Shown piece by piece: positions 59,101 through 64,000 of a stretch of DNA of 64,000 nucleotides. How positions within the stretch are numbered: position 1 is the stretch's first letter; every line of letters begins with the position of its first letter. A program made the translations under genes and the position numbers. Under the pieces are notes generated by a model that worked only from the letters and a program-made list of their open reading frames with translations, was not told the DNA's origin and made no database searches. This stretch comes from Puffinus mauretanicus (taxonomy: Eukaryota; Chordata; Aves; Procellariiformes; Procellariidae), in NCBI GenBank assembly GCA_023333565.1, contig JAJKFH010003575.1, positions 372,001-436,000 on the forward strand, given 5' to 3'.

Positions 59101-59960
59101 TAGCACTGCTCTGCATCCCAGGCTCCCATCAGGAGGCCAGGTCAGGAGGGCTTTGCCATCAAGGCGGTCTCTTTCCTCGGCTCTGCCAAATTGCCCCAGG
59201 GTGTCTCATTAAGCCCGCTGCTCCCTCACTGCGATGGAGCTCGTTTCCTTTTTAATGCATGGGCTGACAGGCCTGGAAATATCAAACTCGGCAGCTTTGC
59301 GCCCTGCTCAGATCTGAAGCACCGTGCTTGGGAGCTAATTAGCTGGATTTCAAATCAGAAGGGCCTTCTCTGACAGCCCTGTTTCATCAGGACCTCCCAG
59401 GAAGATTGTTTTCCCAGGCTTGAAATGAAGTCACAGGAAACTTCTCTTTTTTTTTTTTGGGGGGGGAAGCAGCCATTAAGTTGTTTTTTTCCCTTTGTCT
59501 CGTCCAGTACACTTCGTACTTCCTTCTAGGCAAGTAAAGATCGTTTCATACCTATCACCCACCGCTGTTTCAAGAGGCACTGGGGAGAGATATGTTTGCT
59601 TTCCTGGGAATCTCCCTACACCACCACCTCCTATCCCATGAAAATCACCATCAGCACAAGAGGAGCCTTGGAAGAAGGCTGTGCTTTTTTTTTTGCGTAT
59701 TATGAGACAATTCTCCTCTGTCTGCTGCTCTGCCTCTGGGAGGCTACCACGGTGTTCAGTCACCTGCAGGACCACAGGTTTTAGGGCTGGAAGAGGGGAT
59801 TCTGAGCATCCAACTGGATTTTCCAAATTATATCCTATGTTCCCTATCGCGAACCTTAAACTTCCACTACAGCCAGGGCATAGCCAAAGTCAAGAGCTGA
59901 ATTCACAGCTTTTGGCTCCTTACGTGTTGGCCAACATAAAATCAGGGGTGATTTTGTACT
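56151..59960. other. Unique noncoding DNA, no gene recognised
   Basis: T-runs lie near 57174-57183, 59448-59458 (followed by a G8 run) and 59686-59694. Overlapping open frames at 58747-59116 occur on both strands with no domain. An ATTTAGGTGCCT-type scrap near 58538-58549 may be an old amniote repeat. Confidence 0.4.
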
Positions 59961-59967
59961 GCTGAGG

Positions 59968-60000
59968 TTTATACAGTTGGAAGAGACCTACGTTTTAGAG
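59968..60000 (-). mobile_element. CR1 LINE 3'-end scrap
   Basis: TACAGTTGGAAGAGACCTACG, at 59972-59992, closely matches the complement of the 3' end of the copy at 25783-26138 (GTAGGTCTCTTCCAACTGAA). Only about 30 bp are recognisable. Confidence 0.5.
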
Positions 60001-61925
60001 GCAGGTACTTAATGCTTTTTGCAGACCGAGCATTCACTGAGCGAGCACCAAAATCTCTACCCTTCTGTAACCTGCTCTGATGTGCTACAGAATTTCCCTA
60101 AAAGCTTCTTGTGTGAATTCAAGCCCACCTGGAGTTGTTATTCTTGCCCCAACCCATTCAACCACGCTTCTGCCTTCATCTCTGGACCTTTAATCACCTC
60201 TGCGGTGGATGCTGGGTTCCTACACAATACGTTGCTATGGGCAGTTGGCAGTCTCGGGAACCACTACAATAAATTCCCACCTGAGTCCTTTGGCACCAAT
60301 TCAGCCAGGCACTTTCTTCTTTATTTTCTCCCTCCACACCCCCAATTAAAAGTAATATGTCATTAAATTGCCTTTATATTTGTGTTGGTGGGCATGTCAA
60401 ATGCTTTCACAATACCAGCTCTTACAAAACCTGAGACAAAGAGTCCCACACGAACTGGCTGCCCTCCGTCACTTCACTACAAAGTCCCTCATTGTACATC
60501 AAGCCTTAATAAAGGAAACCTAATGAGACACCGGAGGGGCCCCCAGCAACACAGGATCTGAGACCTGAGGAGGGGGAAGTGCGGGTGGGGCTTTCAAACC
60601 TCTGCAGCATTAGGTAGCAGGAGTTATTTAACTGAGTGGAGCTGGGATTCTCCTCCAGGAAAAGCTAGCTGAGCCCTCAGGTGAAGGATTTCCAATGCCA
60701 CCTCATGCTGGGGGCCTGATGTCTCCATTTCTGCAGAGTGGGGCATCTCTCCATCATGTGTCTGCAGAGCAGGGGGTGCAGCTCTACAGGAGCTGCGGGA
60801 GAGGATTTTCAGCTGAAAGCTTTGACGTGTCCTACACACGCTGCCTGATTAATCCCTTGCAGTCCTCCAGTGGAAGAGGGGAGGATGATTCATTCCCCAT
60901 TTGACTGAAAGGAAACCAAAGCATGAAGAGACGAAAGGATACCAAAAAGAAAACTTTTACCCTGCTCTCCTGCGTTAGACCTTAATTAGTGATTCTGGAT
61001 CTATCTACATGGTATGTGGAGACAGGGATGAAGTCACTCTGCCCATGCCAAGCTCTCTGGACACAAGAAGGACCAAATCAGAGGCAGGGTTGGGGCACTA
61101 CAGCTGGATCATGCCCCTTATATTTTGCCCTCATGCTACTGTATGTATATCCACAGTAGCCTTTTGGATTAGGGTTGCCCAAAAGCTGCCAGATCCTGGC
61201 AGAGCAGCTTTGTTCTGCCTGTCTCCAGCCATGCCAACATGCTCAGCGAGGCATCGATAACCTGTTGATGAGGAGAGTACATCCGTGATGACCCCAGAAC
61301 TGCAATCTGTGTTGAGATGATGGTCTGAGTGGGTCTACTCGGGGCTGCAAGAAGAATACATGGGCAGAATATGGTCAGCCAAGGACGTGACACAGAAGGC
61401 AGCCCGCAAATCACCTTCACACCTCTTCATGGCACCCAGCCCTTCTCCTGAGCTGCAAACCCCTTCAGCCTCATGAGTGAGACATTGCTGCCCCACCGGA
61501 GAGTGTTGTGGCTGAAAGCAAATGGCAGACAGAAAAGGTCTCGCGTTCACTGGCCCTGCTCCTGAGCAAATAAGCTCTGAGGAGCTAGGAGGGTCTACTG
61601 TGGGATCAGCAAGTAGGGGTTCAAAGCCTCCTCTTTGGATTTGCACTGAAATCTGTCTCTGTGGAGCACCTTGATGTTGCAGAAATTTTGGGGTAGTCAG
61701 TGGAAAGTGCTGAGAGTGAATCATGGCCCCTTATTCCCTTGTGAGCCAACGGCTATGGAAAACTCCTGTGCATTAGCCAGGCTAGTCTGAGACCCTCTAC
61801 ATCCAGCATGTATATAAACTCGTCTTTTTCAATTAAACGTACGCCTCTCAAATCCTGCTTTGCAAATGTGTAACGTGATCGGTTCAGCCTTTGCTAGAGG
61901 CACTCTGCTCTCTTTGAAGGGACAG
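60001..61925. other. Unique noncoding DNA
   Basis: No gene is recognised. A TATA-like GTATATAAAC lies at about 61809-61818. Open frames at 60019-60366 (+) and 61335-61724 (-) lack domains. Confidence 0.4.
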
Positions 61926-62147
61926 TAGTATGGGTCACCCAATGCCACCCGTGTTGTCTGCGGCTGCGTCGGTCATCACAAACTCCAGTGTGTTCACTAT
62001 AGCAGCAGGACTGAGGTGGCAAAACTCCCCTAGCAGAGGGTCAATAACAGCAATGCAGTTTGCTTGGGCAGTGGGATGCAATATATTGCAAACATCGTAT
62101 GTGGTGAAACCTATATTATGTGATGAAAACAATTCCTTTGTCTTGCA

Positions 62148-62301
62148 GGTAGTGGCCAAAGGGGCTTTAATCATCCCATTTATACTGGCCAGAGGAAAGG
62201 ATGGTCTTACATTGTATGATATGACTGTGTATGATTTCCTCTCCAAGCTGAGCGCTGATGTGCGCTGGAGAACCAGGTTTCTGCCCATGGAGGGGAACTA
62301 A
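62148..62301 (+). CDS. Possible terminal coding exon, unrecognised
   Basis: A clean polypyrimidine-AG acceptor (TTCCTTTGTCTTGCAG, ending 62147) is followed, in phase, by an open stretch of 50 codons to a TAA at 62299-62301. It contains LIIPFILARGKDG and YDMTVYDFLSKL. The same frame is open further left to 61930, and the opposite strand is also open from 62288 to 61935. I do not recognise the peptide. It could be a real last exon, a decayed mobile-element frame or chance. Confidence is low because there is no homology, partner exon or start. Confidence 0.15.
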
Positions 62302-63923
62302 TGTGGAGCTAGACAGGCACAGGTCTGCTCTCATGGACCTTACGCGGAAAAGATGCTGAACCCAGGTGTCCTCCCCTGGCTGCTAGCAGCCGGGAGTTTC
62401 TCATACCATCCTTAAAAGCTATCCCCATAGGGAAGCTGGGCCAGGGCGTGGTTTGCCATATAAAGTTATGCAGCATGATGCTACCAAGTATCTCTGCCAG
62501 AAGGCAAGAATTTCAGGACTTCTTGCACCGTCCCTGTTTTATGAATTACTGGAGAACTGCATTTGCTTAGCTATCATCTAAAAAATATGTGCTTGCCCCA
62601 CCCTAGCATGGAGACTTGCGTTACTTCACTGGAAGGTGAGCTCCCAGCTCTGCACCAAGTCCGGAGGAACCAGACTGTTGAATCAGCTCTGTGGGGATGC
62701 AGCCAAACCAAGCCAAGCAGCCAGTCCTGCGGAGTTTACGGATATTATTCCAGTCCAAATCCTACTTCTAGCAATGGTCAAGACTGGTTGTATCGGAGGA
62801 AGATGCGTCAGCCGATGCTCAGTGTACTTGGTGCATGGGGAGCTGAGCACATCATCTTGTTGGACAGCATTACACATAATAACATTTGCTTTGAAACCAG
62901 TCAGCATCACACCCTGTCCAGAAAAATTGGATCCTCCTTCCTTCAGCATGCAGAACTGCAGATGTTTTTAACAGCTGCAATGTTTTGCAGCTTTTAAAGC
63001 CAGCATCCATCCTTTAATTCAGTTCCCGTATCACTCAGTGATGTGGCTGGCAAAGCTAACAGAGAAGATGAGTTGTCCTTTTGTTTTGAATGCATTTTCG
63101 GTGGCTGCCCAAGATGTTGGAAGATGCTCACAGAGAGAAGGCAGGCAGGGCAGTCCCTTGAGACTCAGGGACAGAGTCTAGCAGAAAAGTGGTTTTGCTT
63201 TCAAGGAATTGTTAGTCCTTGTTGTCTCTTGTCCATGTTTTATAGTTGCAGAATGTGACTGTTTGAGAGGAGACTCAGACCTGGTCTGTTTAACAAGCTC
63301 AGTTTTAATTCAAGAGTACAAATGTGGTCAGATCTCTTATAAACAGATTGGTTCTTGCTGGCGAAGGAGGTTTCTCCAGAGGAAGTTTTGGCTCGGAGTA
63401 AACTGGCAGTTACAACCAGGTGAAAGCTGCTGGAGGACCGGACATTCCTCATCCAAACTGTAAAACACCACAAGCACTATAATCCACCGTAAGTTTTTGA
63501 AATGAGCAGGCAAGTTCTGCACTGCTTCGTGCCCTGTTCGTTGCCGATTGCCTCCAGCCAGGCACCGTGTTGTCCAGAGTTTTGTGTCTGAGTCCATCCC
63601 AGGTGCCCTGAAGAATAGGGCTGTGCTTCACCTCAGTGTTGCTCATCATCCACCTGGGCAGAAATTTGGAACAACTTTTTAACCCAGCCACCCAGCAAAA
63701 CAAAGCCCGGCACCAAATAATTCAGGTGCTGTATCCTGAGGGTCTTTGCTTTGATCCAGCTGGCTCCTAGGACCAAGACTATGATGAGAGGCCAGACCCT
63801 GCCTCAGGGTGCTCAGTCACTGGCAGTCTGGACTCGGAAGCCTGGAGACCACAGTCCATCACTTGGTTTTATTTGAAAACTACCATCTAAAGTCATGACT
63901 ATTTAAAGATTGTATCTATTTAA
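62302..63923. other. Unique noncoding DNA
   Basis: No gene is recognised. The frame 62563-62997 (+, 144 codons) overlaps a second + frame and a minus-strand frame and has no domain. No repeat family is seen. Confidence 0.4.
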
Positions 63924-63938
63924 AACACACACACACAC
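63924..63938. repeat. Short (AC)n repeat
   Basis: Seven AC units lie near the right edge. Confidence 0.9.
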
Positions 63939-64000
63939 GAAAGGGAGCTAGAAATAGCAGGGGCTGTGAGGAATGGGGGCTGTGCTCAAATTCTTCCTCG

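Overview
This is a vertebrate genomic window, almost certainly from a bird and most likely a neoavian. Three CR1 LINE 3' ends on the + strand carry the avian-type tail: ATTCTATG-type repeats at 20208-20242 and 53663-53687, and an ATTCT-rich tail at 26116-26138. There are many older CR1 fragments on both strands. A solo LTR (43709-44274) of a bird ERVL-like family has a perfect 5-bp target-site duplication. Short MIR/CORE-SINE-like scraps persist, and there are long homopolymers and CA repeats. No bacterial gene, tRNA, rRNA or CRISPR array is seen.

I find no protein-coding gene that I can recognise. Open frames of 60-350 codons exist, but the longest lie in GC-rich low-complexity DNA or inside repeats, and none shows a domain apart from transposon remnants. 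The best anonymous coding candidate is a possible terminal exon at 62148-62301.

Layout. 1-1435: unique flank with two poly-A tracts and a perfect 21-bp palindrome. 1436-4570: a GC- and CpG-rich, promoter-like region. It has two TATA-like elements reading leftward (2258-2265, 4211-4218), an E-box, G/C runs up to 16 nt, complementary CCT/AGG tracts and a CA repeat. If it is a promoter, the gene probably lies to the left of the window or starts here. 4900-15120: mostly unique noncoding DNA with worn SINE and CR1 scraps and AT-rich or X-box-containing enhancer-like stretches. 15200-15550: a CpG-retaining element with four YAACGG (MYB-type) sites in 118 bp. 15560-17000, minus strand: a decayed RTE-clade LINE with recognisable endonuclease and the start of the reverse transcriptase. 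18815-26140: an old CR1 and two younger CR1 copies of different subfamilies. 26140-43700: unique DNA with several old CR1 fragments and a perfect 15-bp hairpin at 36283-36325. 43709-44274: the solo LTR. 46330-47190: an AT-rich block dense in homeodomain cores that looks like a developmental enhancer. 47190-64000: mostly unmarked noncoding DNA with three CR1 remnants and the possible exon.

Overall it looks like a bird intergenic or intronic region beside a CpG-island promoter, rich in putative regulatory DNA and seeded with retrotransposons of several ages. Repeat family names come from remembered sequence patterns, not database searches.
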